A stretch of 53,023 bases of DNA from Oscillospiraceae bacterium. GTDB lineage: Bacteria; Bacillota; Clostridia; Oscillospirales; Acutalibacteraceae. The notes under the pieces are model-generated. The model was given only the letters and a program-made list of their open reading frames with translations, was not told where the DNA came from and made no database searches. Position numbers and translations under genes: made by a program. The stretch is taken from contig WRED01000012.1 of assembly GCA_009779495.1 (NCBI GenBank), positions 1 through 53,023 on the forward strand. Reading direction: 5' to 3'. Of the stretch, positions 7,465 through 15,295 are shown piece by piece; the stretch's first letter is position 1, and the number at the start of each line of letters is the position of its first letter.

Positions 7465-9223
7465 GGCTCAATTCCTCCTCACTCAGCTGGCTTTCGGCAA
7501 TCTCCCTGTAGACCGCGCAGGATTTCAGCAGCTCTTTATGCCTGCCGGTTCCCACAACGCGGCCCTCGTCCAGCACGACGATCCTGTCGGCGTCCATGAT
7601 GGTGCCGATGCGCTGCGCGACGATCAGGCTCGTGACCCCAGCCGTCTCTTTTTTCAGCACACTTCGCAAAACGCGGTCGGTGCGGTAGTCCAGCGCGGAG
7701 AAGCTGTCGTCGAATATATATATCTCCGGCTCGCGGCAAACGGCTCTGGCGATGGCAAGCCTTTGCTTCTGCCCGCCGGAGACGTTCGCGCCCGCCTGAG
7801 AGATGTCGGCGCCGTACTGCCCGTCCATTTTCTCGACGAACTCCGCGCCCTGCGCGATATGTACGGCGCGGCGTATGTCCTCCTCGGTAAATTCATCCCT
7901 GCCGTTGTCGCCGTAAGCGACGTTCGACGCGACGCTCCCCTTGAACAGCACGGCTTTCTGCGGCACGTAGCCTATTTTATTGTGCAGCGACTCAAGGGTG
8001 TACTCCTTAACGCCCACGCCGTCGATCAGCACCTCGCCCTCCGTCGCGTCGAAAAAGCGCGGCACAAGGTTGATCAGCGTGCTTTTGCCGCTGCCGGTTG
8101 AGCCGATGAACGCCACCGTCTCTCCCCTTTTCGCTGTGAAGCTTACGTCATGCAGGACGTATTCGGCGGCGTCGGGGTACTTGAAGCTCACATGACTGAA
8201 CGTAACCGCTCCCGAAACGCCCGGCAGGCCTTCCGTGAGCGGCCCGTCGGTGATGGCGGGCGCGGTGTCCAAAACCTCGTTTATGCGCCGGGCGGCGACC
8301 ATGGCCCTGGGCGCCATGACGTAGACCACCGCCAGCATCACAAACGACATGATGACCTGTATCGCGTAGGAAGAAAACACGACCATGTTGGAGAACAGCG
8401 TCAGCTTTTCCGTAACGTCGGCGGCGTTTATCAGGTACGCGCCGATCCAGTATATGGCCAGGCTGATTCCGCTCATCATGAGCGTCATCATGGGCGTCAC
8501 GATCGCCATGCTGCGGCTTGTAAAGAGGTGCACATCCGTCAGCGCCTTGTTCGCCGTCTCAAATTTACGTTCCTGATAATCCTCGGCGTTATAGGCACGG
8601 ACGACGCGAAGCCCCGTCAGGTTTTCCCTTGTGACGCGGTTGAGGTTGTCGATCAGCACCTGCATGGTTTTAAACTTCGGTATGACAAAAATCATGATGA
8701 GGATAAAGACCGTGATGAGAAAAAGTACGGCACCTCCCGTCGCTATCGACCACTCGGGACGCCCTTTCCCGGCAATTTTCGTTAATGCCCAAACCGCCAT
8801 GACCGGCGCGCGGATGATGACCTGCATGCCCATCGCAAGCAAAAACTGCACATGTGTCACGTCGTTGGTGGAGCGCGTTATCAGGCTCGCGGTGGAAAAA
8901 CGGTTGATCTCCTCCATGGAAAACGACTCCACCTTGCTAAACAGCGCGGAGCGCAGCCTTTTAGAATATGACGACGCGACCCGCGCGGCCAGAAAGCCCA
9001 CAATGACGGCGGAAAGCAAGCTCCCGAACGCGCACAGGAGCATATAGCCGCCCGCTTCCCAGATCTCGCTCATAGGGCTTCCGGGCGTCTGTACCAGTAC
9101 TGTGATTTTCTGCATGTAATCCGGCAGACGAAGCTCAAGCCAGACTTGCCCGACGATAAAAACGGCGCTGACCGCCATTTGCAGCCACTCGCCGAATTCC
9201 AGATACTTCAAAACTTTCCGCAT
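7457..9223 (-). CDS. ABC exporter half-transporter, degenerate-site partner
   Basis: 588-residue half-transporter: six membrane segments (about 15-310) and a nucleotide-binding domain with Walker A GSTGSGKST (374-382) and signature VSGGQ (481-485). Walker B reads FDD with Asp506 in place of the catalytic Glu, and the H-loop His is replaced by Gln537. These two changes are the hallmark of the TM287-type subunit in heterodimeric exporters, whose degenerate site holds ATP without fast hydrolysis. Start ATG 9223 follows AGGAG by eight bases. It lies 3 bases after the MarR stop and overlaps the partner gene, so the three genes form one operon. Substrate unknown; drugs or lipids are usual for the family. 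Confidence 0.93.
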   Translation of the reverse strand: MRKVLKYLEFGEWLQMAVSAVFIVGQVWLELRLPDYMQKITVLVQTPGSPMSEIWEAGGYMLLCAFGSLLSAVIVGFLAARVASSYSKRLRSALFSKVESFSMEEINRFSTASLITRSTNDVTHVQFLLAMGMQVIIRAPVMAVWALTKIAGKGRPEWSIATGGAVLFLITVFILIMIFVIPKFKTMQVLIDNLNRVTRENLTGLRVVRAYNAEDYQERKFETANKALTDVHLFTSRSMAIVTPMMTLMMSGISLAIYWIGAYLINAADVTEKLTLFSNMVVFSSYAIQVIMSFVMLAVVYVMAPRAMVAARRINEVLDTAPAITDGPLTEGLPGVSGAVTFSHVSFKYPDAAEYVLHDVSFTAKRGETVAFIGSTGSGKSTLINLVPRFFDATEGEVLIDGVGVKEYTLESLHNKIGYVPQKAVLFKGSVASNVAYGDNGRDEFTEEDIRRAVHIAQGAEFVEKMDGQYGADISQAGANVSGGQKQRLAIARAVCREPEIYIFDDSFSALDYRTDRVLRSVLKKETAGVTSLIVAQRIGTIMDADRIVVLDEGRVVGTGRHKELLKSCAVYREIAESQLSEEELSRE

Positions 9224-9226
9224 AAG

Positions 9227-9661
9227 CTATTTCTCCTGACTGTTATTTTGTGGCATCCCCGCCAGTCTGCCGATGATACGGACATATTCGCGCGCATCGT
9301 GCTCGCCCAGCATTTCAAGCATGTTCGCGACGTCCTCCAACGCGGTCCGCCGGTGCTGCTGCGCAAGCTCTTTTCCTTTCGGCGTGAGCCTGACCAATAC
9401 TTTCCTGCGGTCCGACGTGTCGATCTGACGTGTGAGAAGCCCCTTGCTTTCCAGGTTGTTCAACATCGACGCGGTTCGCGCGGAGCTGACGTTCATTTCG
9501 CCGCTTATCTCTCCCGGCAGAACATCGCCGCCCTGACCGGCGATGTAGTGCAGGACAAACACTTCCCCGCGCATGGCCTCGTCAACGCGCCCGCGGGAGC
9601 GTGATCTATGCAGCTCCTGCATGTTTTCCATAAGCTCGGCGGCCAGTTCAGCGTAATCCAT
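9227..9661 (-). CDS. MarR-family regulator of the adjacent exporter
   Basis: 144-residue winged-helix repressor. Residues about 30-100 hold the MarR core: recognition region (ISGEMNVSSARTASMLNNLE) and the wing with the family motif DTSDRRKVLVRLT. Such proteins dimerise and release DNA when a small ligand binds. Start ATG 9661 follows GAGGTGAT. It is the first gene of a MarR-ABC-ABC operon, a common arrangement for drug-inducible efflux. A 29-bp imperfect palindrome (9696-9724) covers the -10 element of its promoter, so autorepression is likely. Confidence 0.92.
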   Translation of the reverse strand: MDYAELAAELMENMQELHRSRSRGRVDEAMRGEVFVLHYIAGQGGDVLPGEISGEMNVSSARTASMLNNLESKGLLTRQIDTSDRRKVLVRLTPKGKELAQQHRRTALEDVANMLEMLGEHDAREYVRIIGRLAGMPQNNSQEK

Positions 9662-9695
9662 CTGTTTATCACCTCAACGCGATTCTGTATTTCGC

Positions 9696-9724
9696 CTAAC
9701 AGTGTTACATTGTAATCGTGTTAG
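9696..9724. promoter_or_regulatory. Candidate MarR operator overlapping the -10 element
   Basis: CTAACA at 9696-9701 and TGTTAG at 9719-9724 flank a central TTACATTGTAA, giving a 29-bp imperfect palindrome centred on 9710. It covers the -10 hexamer (9709-9714), the position expected for an autoregulating MarR protein. Confidence 0.6.
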
Positions 9725-9737
9725 CACAGAATGTCAA
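9709..9737 (-). promoter_or_regulatory. Promoter of the marR-ABC operon
   Basis: Read leftward: TTGACA (9732-9737), a 17-bp spacer and TACAAT (9709-9714). Confidence 0.8.
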
Positions 9738-9787
9738 TAGGTAAATTTGTTTGTTTACAGTTTTTTCATAAAACTTCTCATGAAAAT

Positions 9788-9818
9788 GTAGAGGTCGGGG
9801 ATGGAACCCCGACCCTAC
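9788..9818. repeat. Palindromic intergenic repeat (GTAGGG family), copy 1
   Basis: A hairpin with arms GTAGAGGTCGGGG and CCCCGACCCTAC around ATGGAA. A second shorter hairpin with a GTAGGGCGCGGC arm follows at 9834-9856. Related palindromes beginning or ending in GTAG/CTAC and built on GGGCG lie at 13616-13640 and 37120-37152, so this is a dispersed repeat family rather than a gene-specific terminator. Confidence 0.65.
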
Positions 9819-9884
9819 AGAAAACGCGGCTTTGTAGGGCGCGGCTTCCATGCCGCACCGCTTGAGTTATTGACATTACTGCAA

Positions 9885-10832
9885 TCATTTGCCCATCGGA
9901 TCAATATTCGTCTGATCAATCAAAAACACCGGCCTGTGTTTAACCTCAAGATATATCCGCGCCAGATACTCCCCGATAATGCCGAGCGACAATAAAACCA
10001 GCCCGCCGATAATGAGGATCGCGCATATGATCGAGGGATATCCCGCCACGTCACTGCCCGAAACAAGCGTACGGACGATGATATACGCGGCGTAGACCAG
10101 TCCTACAAAGCTGCACGCCGTCCCCAAAGCCAGCGATATCTTCAACGGCATGACGGAAAAGCCGATGATGCCGTCAACGGCGTAGCTCAAAAGGCTCCCG
10201 AAAGACCACTTTGTCTCCCCGGCGGCGCGCTGCCTGTTCTCATGGTCGAACCACCTTGTGTTAAAGCCGACCCAGCTGAAAATGCCCTTGGAAAAGCGGT
10301 GATATTCCGGCAGGGACACCACAGCGTCCACCACCTTGCGCCGCATCACGCGGAAATCCTGGGCACTTTGAGGAATATCGACCGAGCTCATTTTGTTGAT
10401 GAGCTTATAGAACTGCCGCGAAAACGCGCTCTTGAATTTATTTTCGCCGTCGCGGTCGGAGCGCTTCGCCGCCGCCACGTCCAGAGCGGGATCGCTTTCC
10501 AGCGCGTCCAGCATGTCGAGGATCAGCTCGGGAGAGTGCTGCAAATCGGCGTCGAGAATACAAACGTAATCGCCGGATGAATATTTCATCCCGGCGAGCA
10601 TGGCGGCCTCCTTCCCGAAGTTGCGCGAAAAGGAGATGTATTTGACTCTTTCGTCCCGCTTCGCAAGCTCTAAAACCGTTTTCAGCGTACCGTCGCGGCT
10701 TCCGTCGTTGACAAAAAGAAAGCGGAAATCAAACTCGGGACGCTTCCCGGCGACCTCGCTCACCTCTTCGTAAAAAAGCGGGAGCACGGCCTCCTCGTTG
10801 TAGCAGGGGACGACAAGATCAATTGTTTTCAT
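9885..10832 (-). CDS. GT2 family glycosyltransferase with C-terminal membrane anchor (DPM1/GtrB-like)
   Basis: About 315 residues. The N-terminal GT-A domain has the opening IDLVVPCYNEE, the nucleotide-binding VNDGSRDGT and the metal-binding DAD motif (Asp94, Asp96 in LDADLQHS). Two hydrophobic segments near residues 225-285 anchor it in the membrane. This layout is that of dolichyl- or undecaprenyl-phosphate sugar transferases that charge a lipid carrier with glucose, mannose or a modified sugar for wall decoration. ATG 10832 is chosen (GAGG seven bases upstream); a TTG two codons earlier with AAGGAGG is also possible. It follows the S41-like gene by 20 bases and is probably the last gene of the ftsEX operon, though a functional link is only inferred. 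Confidence 0.88.
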   Translation of the reverse strand: MKTIDLVVPCYNEEAVLPLFYEEVSEVAGKRPEFDFRFLFVNDGSRDGTLKTVLELAKRDERVKYISFSRNFGKEAAMLAGMKYSSGDYVCILDADLQHSPELILDMLDALESDPALDVAAAKRSDRDGENKFKSAFSRQFYKLINKMSSVDIPQSAQDFRVMRRKVVDAVVSLPEYHRFSKGIFSWVGFNTRWFDHENRQRAAGETKWSFGSLLSYAVDGIIGFSVMPLKISLALGTACSFVGLVYAAYIIVRTLVSGSDVAGYPSIICAILIIGGLVLLSLGIIGEYLARIYLEVKHRPVFLIDQTNIDPMGK

Positions 10833-10852
10833 CCTCAAACCTCAATACCTCC

Positions 10853-12058
10853 TTATTTTAACAACTCCGCAATCGCTTTTTGCAGCTGAAGATCCTCATC
10901 TACCTCAAGATGCTCCAGCCGCGCCTCGGTCTCGTCAGGCAACGCGACCTCGAAATCCGGGATAAGCCCCACGGTGTCGAAGCTCTCGCTGCGGTAGGGC
11001 CTGATCTTCGCCACGGTCAGGATCACCGCGTTGCCGTCGGCCAGCTTGTGCGCCTTTTGGGACGTCCCGTTGCCGCTCGTCCCCGCGCCGATCAGCGACG
11101 CCTTTTCAAAGTCCCGCAGGACGCAGGCGAAAAGCTCCGCCGGTCCCCCGGTCCTCTTGTTGACGAGCACGGTCATCGGCAGTATAAGGTCGCTCGACGA
11201 GGACGCGTGGGAGTAAGCGACCGACCCGTCTCTGTCGATCAGCGAGACGAGCACGTCCGTTTCCCGCGCGCACAGGGGCGTTATGCAGTCCGCTGCCGCT
11301 GCCGCGTACTCGACGCCGCCCTCCGACGTGTTGCGCAGATCGAATATGACGCCTTTCACCCCGGACTCGCGCAAATCTTCCACAGCCCTGCGCAGTTGGT
11401 CCCTGGTGTTGGCGTAAAAGGCGGAAATTCTCACATAGCCCAGCTCGCCGATCGTCTTGTGCGAAACGGAAACATAGCTGTAGCCGATCGTCACCTTGAA
11501 CTCCTTTAATTCGCCGTCCTGCCTGCACGTGACGTCTACGGTGGTGAGATTATCGCCCTCGAGCCTTTTCAGAAGCTCGGCGTAATTCCGGGAGTTGACG
11601 TTTTCATTGTCGATTTTCGTGATGACGTCTTTCTCTTTGATTCCTCTTGCCGACGCGGAGGAGCCCGGTGCCACGGACGTGACCGTCAGCGTACCATTTT
11701 GGCTGTCCCACGACGCGGTAAGCCCGACGCCGCTAGCGTTTCCCAAAAGCCTGCGTTCGTATTCGATATACTCGGCGGCGGTCAGGAAGCGGTTGTGGCC
11801 GTCCGCCAGTCCCTCGATATAACCCTTTGAAATGTTCAGGTTGATCTGGCTGGATTTTATCGACCTGTAGTAATAATAATTCGTCCGCACAAGCGCGTTG
11901 ATGTCCTCGATCGCGGAGTACATCTCGACGCGGCTGGCGAGATCGGCTATAAGCCCGTTGTAAATCCGCCTCGACACGAGCATGGTAACGGAAAAGGTGG
12001 CGGTTATGGACGCGAAAACAAGAGTCAGCGCGAGTCCCAGTGAGATCTTTTTGTTCAA
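10853..12058 (-). CDS. S41 (CtpA/Prc-like) protease homologue, catalytically dead
   Basis: 401 residues: one N-terminal membrane anchor (about 5-28), an N-terminal cap, a PDZ domain (about 100-185) and the S41 core. In active CtpB and Prc the nucleophile is the middle Ser of SASAS/SASE, 25 residues before the Lys of TFGKG. Here the corresponding stretch is TGGPAEL and TSGNG: the Ser is Gly305 and the Lys Asn330, while the later Gln334 is retained. The protease should therefore be inactive. It lies in an ftsE-ftsX-M23-M23 operon, where intact CtpA homologues commonly sit. Start TTG 12058 is chosen because AAAGGCGG ends eight bases before; a longer frame from TTG 12097 lacks such a site. Confidence 0.88.
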   Translation of the reverse strand: MNKKISLGLALTLVFASITATFSVTMLVSRRIYNGLIADLASRVEMYSAIEDINALVRTNYYYYRSIKSSQINLNISKGYIEGLADGHNRFLTAAEYIEYERRLLGNASGVGLTASWDSQNGTLTVTSVAPGSSASARGIKEKDVITKIDNENVNSRNYAELLKRLEGDNLTTVDVTCRQDGELKEFKVTIGYSYVSVSHKTIGELGYVRISAFYANTRDQLRRAVEDLRESGVKGVIFDLRNTSEGGVEYAAAAADCITPLCARETDVLVSLIDRDGSVAYSHASSSSDLILPMTVLVNKRTGGPAELFACVLRDFEKASLIGAGTSGNGTSQKAHKLADGNAVILTVAKIRPYRSESFDTVGLIPDFEVALPDETEARLEHLEVDEDLQLQKAIAELLK

Positions 12059-12107
12059 GAGTCCAACCGCCTTTATCGTATAATCGTCAATCGTCAATTT
12101 TCACTTT

Positions 12108-12209
12108 ATACTACTCGCAGTTAGAAGCATAGAAAAATCAAGCAAAAAGCTATGATATATGGATTTTTGCGCAGAATTTTTCGTCACGTTTCTTGCTGCG
12201 GAGTAGTAT
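12108..12209. repeat. MITE-like sequence with 14-bp terminal inverted repeats
   Basis: ATACTACTCGCAG at 12108-12120 and CTGCGGAGTAGTAT at 12196-12209 are inverted repeats matching at 13 of 14 positions with one bulge, enclosing an AT-rich 75-base core without coding potential. The layout suits a non-autonomous mobile element inserted between two genes of the operon; an RNA hairpin is the alternative. Confidence 0.5.
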
Positions 12210-12220
12210 TAATGCGTCTA

Positions 12221-13594
12221 TTATGTAATTCCCCATTGCTTGAGGTAGTCTTTCGAATAGTAATTCATCGGATTAACCTGCACGACGCTGCCGTTTTTAT
12301 TGACGCGCACCTCGAAATGCAGGTGCGGCCCCGTCGAGTTGCCCGTGCTCCCCGCCAGCATAATGACCTGTCCCTGCGTCACGGTCGCTCCCTGGCTTAC
12401 CTTTAAGGAGCTGGCATGGTAGTACGCCGTAAACAGCCCGCCGCCATGGTCTAAAATGAGATAATTCCCCATCGACCAGTGATCCGTGCCGGACTGAATG
12501 ACCTTGCCGCTTTGCGCCGCCACGACGTTCTTGCCGTGTGTACCGCCGCGCACGCAGATGTCCATGCCCTTGTGCGGGCCGCCCGACGGATACTGCCCGA
12601 AGTACGCGGATATGTAGCAGCTGTCGTAGGGCATGGGCCATATGAGCGTGCCGTCGTTTTCGGGCGGCGTGGAGGCGTTCGAGCCTTGCGCCGCCAGAAA
12701 TTCGTTGATCTGCCTGTCGATCTTCTCCTGCTCCTGCGCGAGCTGCTTTTGTACGCGGGCATATTCCGCGCTTTGACTGTTCAGCGTTTTCAGCATGGAA
12801 ACAGCGGAACCCTGGCTGCTTTCAAGCTTGGACTTCTTGGAACCCAGGTCGTTTGCCGACTTCTGAACGTCGGCCTGCCTGGTCATAAGCTCGACTTTCT
12901 TCTCATTGACCACCCGCTTGGACTCCTCCAGCTCAACGATCTCACCTTTCAGCGTCTCGTTCAGCGTTTCGAGACCGGCGATTTCCGCCTCAAGCCCCTT
13001 AATGAGCGAGTTGTCGTATTCCGACGCGTTTTGGATGTACTGATTCAGCGTCAGCAAACTGGCGAGGCTTTTCGCGCCCATGATGCACTCAAGCATGGAA
13101 GCGTCGCCCATCATATAGGTTATGGCAAGGCGCTGAAGCAGCGTGTCCGCCGTATCGTCGATGCTTTGTTCCGTTTCGATGATCTCGAGCTTCGTCGTCT
13201 CGATCTTGTCGTCGATCTGCCTGATCTGCGCGTCGAGGGACTCAATGGAATTATTCAGGTCGCCTATGTTCGCGTTGAGAAGATTGATACGGCTGTCCAG
13301 GATACCGATCTGATCGTCAAGGCCGCCGATCTCGGCCTCAAGGGCGTCGATCTTCTGCGATTGCGTGATCTTGCTCTGTTCGATTTTATCCATTTCGGCT
13401 TTGTTTTTAGCCATCTTCGTTTCAATTTCATTATACTGCCGCTCAAGGTCGGCAAGGCTTTCGGCACGCGCCGTCGGCGGCATGAAAAGCGCCGATGAAC
13501 AAAGCAGGACGCAAACCAGCAGCGCCGACACAACCCCTTTTGTCAGCAAATATAACTTCGTTTTTGTAAACATTTTCGTCTTCATAAATTTCAT
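12221..13594 (-). CDS. Murein hydrolase, EnvC/PcsB-like, coiled coil plus M23 (LytM) domain, paralogue 2
   Basis: 457-residue exported peptidoglycan hydrolase of the type activated by FtsEX. A signal peptide (about 1-45, cleavage after TARA) is followed by a long coiled coil (about 46-290, repeated LE/ID heptads), a short linker and an M23 domain. Zinc ligands are intact: His341 and Asp345 (HKGMD) and His424/His426 (HLHFE). Unlike E. coli EnvC, which is a degenerate activator, this one should cleave stem peptides. It is the second of two tandem paralogues downstream of ftsX. ATG 13594 is close to AAGGGAAG; the in-frame ATG 13585 is a possible alternative start. The gap to the first paralogue is 111 bases. 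Confidence 0.92.
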   Translation of the reverse strand: MKFMKTKMFTKTKLYLLTKGVVSALLVCVLLCSSALFMPPTARAESLADLERQYNEIETKMAKNKAEMDKIEQSKITQSQKIDALEAEIGGLDDQIGILDSRINLLNANIGDLNNSIESLDAQIRQIDDKIETTKLEIIETEQSIDDTADTLLQRLAITYMMGDASMLECIMGAKSLASLLTLNQYIQNASEYDNSLIKGLEAEIAGLETLNETLKGEIVELEESKRVVNEKKVELMTRQADVQKSANDLGSKKSKLESSQGSAVSMLKTLNSQSAEYARVQKQLAQEQEKIDRQINEFLAAQGSNASTPPENDGTLIWPMPYDSCYISAYFGQYPSGGPHKGMDICVRGGTHGKNVVAAQSGKVIQSGTDHWSMGNYLILDHGGGLFTAYYHASSLKVSQGATVTQGQVIMLAGSTGNSTGPHLHFEVRVNKNGSVVQVNPMNYYSKDYLKQWGIT

Positions 13595-13615
13595 CTTCCC
13601 TTTTTGTTTTCTTAT

Positions 13616-13640
13616 GCGGGCGATTGGTAATCGCCCCTAC
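13616..13640. repeat. Palindromic intergenic repeat (GTAGGG family), copy 2
   Basis: GGGCGATT-GGT-AATCGCCC forms a perfect 8-bp stem, ending in CTAC, in the gap between the two murein hydrolases. Next to it (13665-13705) is a stretch of the TCTACAATCTAGCATC type also found at 5604, 26580 and 42545. Confidence 0.6.
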
Positions 13641-13705
13641 TTTTAACGCGCCGCTTTCCCTTACCGCGTCTAATGTCTACCGTCTACAATCTAGCATCTA
13701 GAATT

Positions 13706-15295
13706 CTAACTTGGCATCTTAACCCACTTGAATGGGTCCGTATACGTGATGCTGCCGCCCTTGCTGACGCGCACCTCGAAATGCAGATGCGGCCCCGTCG
13801 AGTTACCCGTGTTCCCCGCCAGCCCGATGACCTTGCCCTGTGAAACGACGTCGTTCAGATCGACGTACAGCACCTGCAAATGATAATACGCCGTGAAAAG
13901 GCCGTAGCCGTGGTCAAGGATGATATAGTTGCCCATCGACCAGTGGTTGTATCCGCGCTGTATCACGCGCCCGTTGCCCGCCGCTACAACGTTTTTGCCC
14001 TCGGTGCCGCCGCGCACGCAGATGTCAATCCCCCTGTGCGCGCCGCCGGATGGGTATTCGCCGTAGTAGGCTGATATGTAGCAGTTCTTGTAGGGCATCG
14101 GCCATATCAGGTCTGTGCTGGTGGCGGATACGACGTTGACGACGGTGGTCGGAACGGTTAAGTCAAGCCCCGAGTAACTGCCGCCGCTGTAGTTGGCGGT
14201 TGTGGTCGTTGTCGTCGTCGTCGCGGAGGTAAACAGGCTTTGCGGAACGAACGGCACGGTCGTGAACCGCTCGGTGGTTGTGGGGACGGTCTCGGATTCC
14301 GGTTCAGGCTCGCTCACCGTCACCGTAATGGCGGCCGTCGGCTCAACCGGGACCGCGTCGTCGGCGGAGGAGCCGTGCAGAAGCAGATACGCGTTTATCT
14401 GCGCGTCGATCTTATCCTGCTCGTCGGAAAATATCTTGAGCATGGCGTTATAGTCGCCGCTGCTTTTGTCCAGGGTCTTGAAATAGTCGGTCGCTTCCTT
14501 ATATTTATTCTCGTTCAGCTGTTTTTTCATTTCGAGCACATAGGCGGACGACTCTATATCGGACTGCCGCGCGTAGAGCGTGGCCTGCTCCCCCGTCAGC
14601 GCCGCGCGTTTCTCCTGCAAAACATTCATGTCGGCCTTGAGGGAATCGTCAAGCTCTCTGACCTTTTCAAGCTGCTCTGTCAGCCGCTCCATCAGATCCG
14701 CGTCATAGTCCGTGATATTCTTGATCATCTGAATTCTCGTAAAAAACGAATAAAGATCTTTCGCGCCCACCAGCATCTCAAGCTTCGACACGCCGCCGGA
14801 CATATAAGACATAGCCAGCCGGCTCTGCGCCTTGGCCGCCAGCAGGTCAATGCTGCGCTGCGTCTCGTAGATCATGGTTTCCGTCTCCTCGATTTCCTCG
14901 CGGAGACGGTCGATCTCCTTGTTCAAGGTGTTAATCGACACGTTTAGCTTGCGTATGTCGCCGCTCAAAACTGATATCCTGCTTTCAAGCACGGTGATCT
15001 GGCTGCTCAAACCCGATATCTGCGTCTCTAAAGCGGAGATGTTTTTCTTCTGCTCGGTTTTGCCCGCCTCGATGGTTTTCAGGTTCTTCTCGCTTTGGGC
15101 GATCTTCTGCTCCAGCGAGTCGTATTCGTTTTGCAGACCGTCCAGCACGCCGGCCGTCGTCGCGGGCGCTTCCGCCGAGGCGGTCAGGGACGCGGGGGAA
15201 AACGAGACGAGCGATACGAGGAATCCGAGGATTACACACAGGGAAACATATTTTTTAACGTCCCGCACACGATCATTCTTCCTCGAGAATTTCAT
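13706..15295 (-). CDS. Murein hydrolase, EnvC/PcsB-like, coiled coil plus M23 (LytM) domain, paralogue 1
   Basis: 529 residues: signal peptide (about 1-42), a coiled coil (about 50-300), a Thr/Pro/Val-rich linker (about 310-400, including an eight-Thr run) and an M23 domain with intact zinc ligands His420, Asp424 (HRGID) and His503/His505 (HLHFE). The linker is what mainly separates it from paralogue 2 and may carry sugars or span wall layers. Start ATG 15295 follows GGAGAAAG and overlaps ftsX by 23 bases, so the two proteins are made together, as expected for an FtsX-activated hydrolase. Known in the family: the coiled coil docks on FtsX extracellular loops and is released by ATP hydrolysis in FtsE. 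Confidence 0.93.
   Translation of the reverse strand: MKFSRKNDRVRDVKKYVSLCVILGFLVSLVSFSPASLTASAEAPATTAGVLDGLQNEYDSLEQKIAQSEKNLKTIEAGKTEQKKNISALETQISGLSSQITVLESRISVLSGDIRKLNVSINTLNKEIDRLREEIEETETMIYETQRSIDLLAAKAQSRLAMSYMSGGVSKLEMLVGAKDLYSFFTRIQMIKNITDYDADLMERLTEQLEKVRELDDSLKADMNVLQEKRAALTGEQATLYARQSDIESSAYVLEMKKQLNENKYKEATDYFKTLDKSSGDYNAMLKIFSDEQDKIDAQINAYLLLHGSSADDAVPVEPTAAITVTVSEPEPESETVPTTTERFTTVPFVPQSLFTSATTTTTTTTANYSGGSYSGLDLTVPTTVVNVVSATSTDLIWPMPYKNCYISAYYGEYPSGGAHRGIDICVRGGTEGKNVVAAGNGRVIQRGYNHWSMGNYIILDHGYGLFTAYYHLQVLYVDLNDVVSQGKVIGLAGNTGNSTGPHLHFEVRVSKGGSITYTDPFKWVKMPS

Noticed and set aside
12479-13498. A 339-codon frame opposite the M23 hydrolase
   Set aside because: Antisense frame over a coiled-coil gene; no ribosome site and no plausible protein composition.
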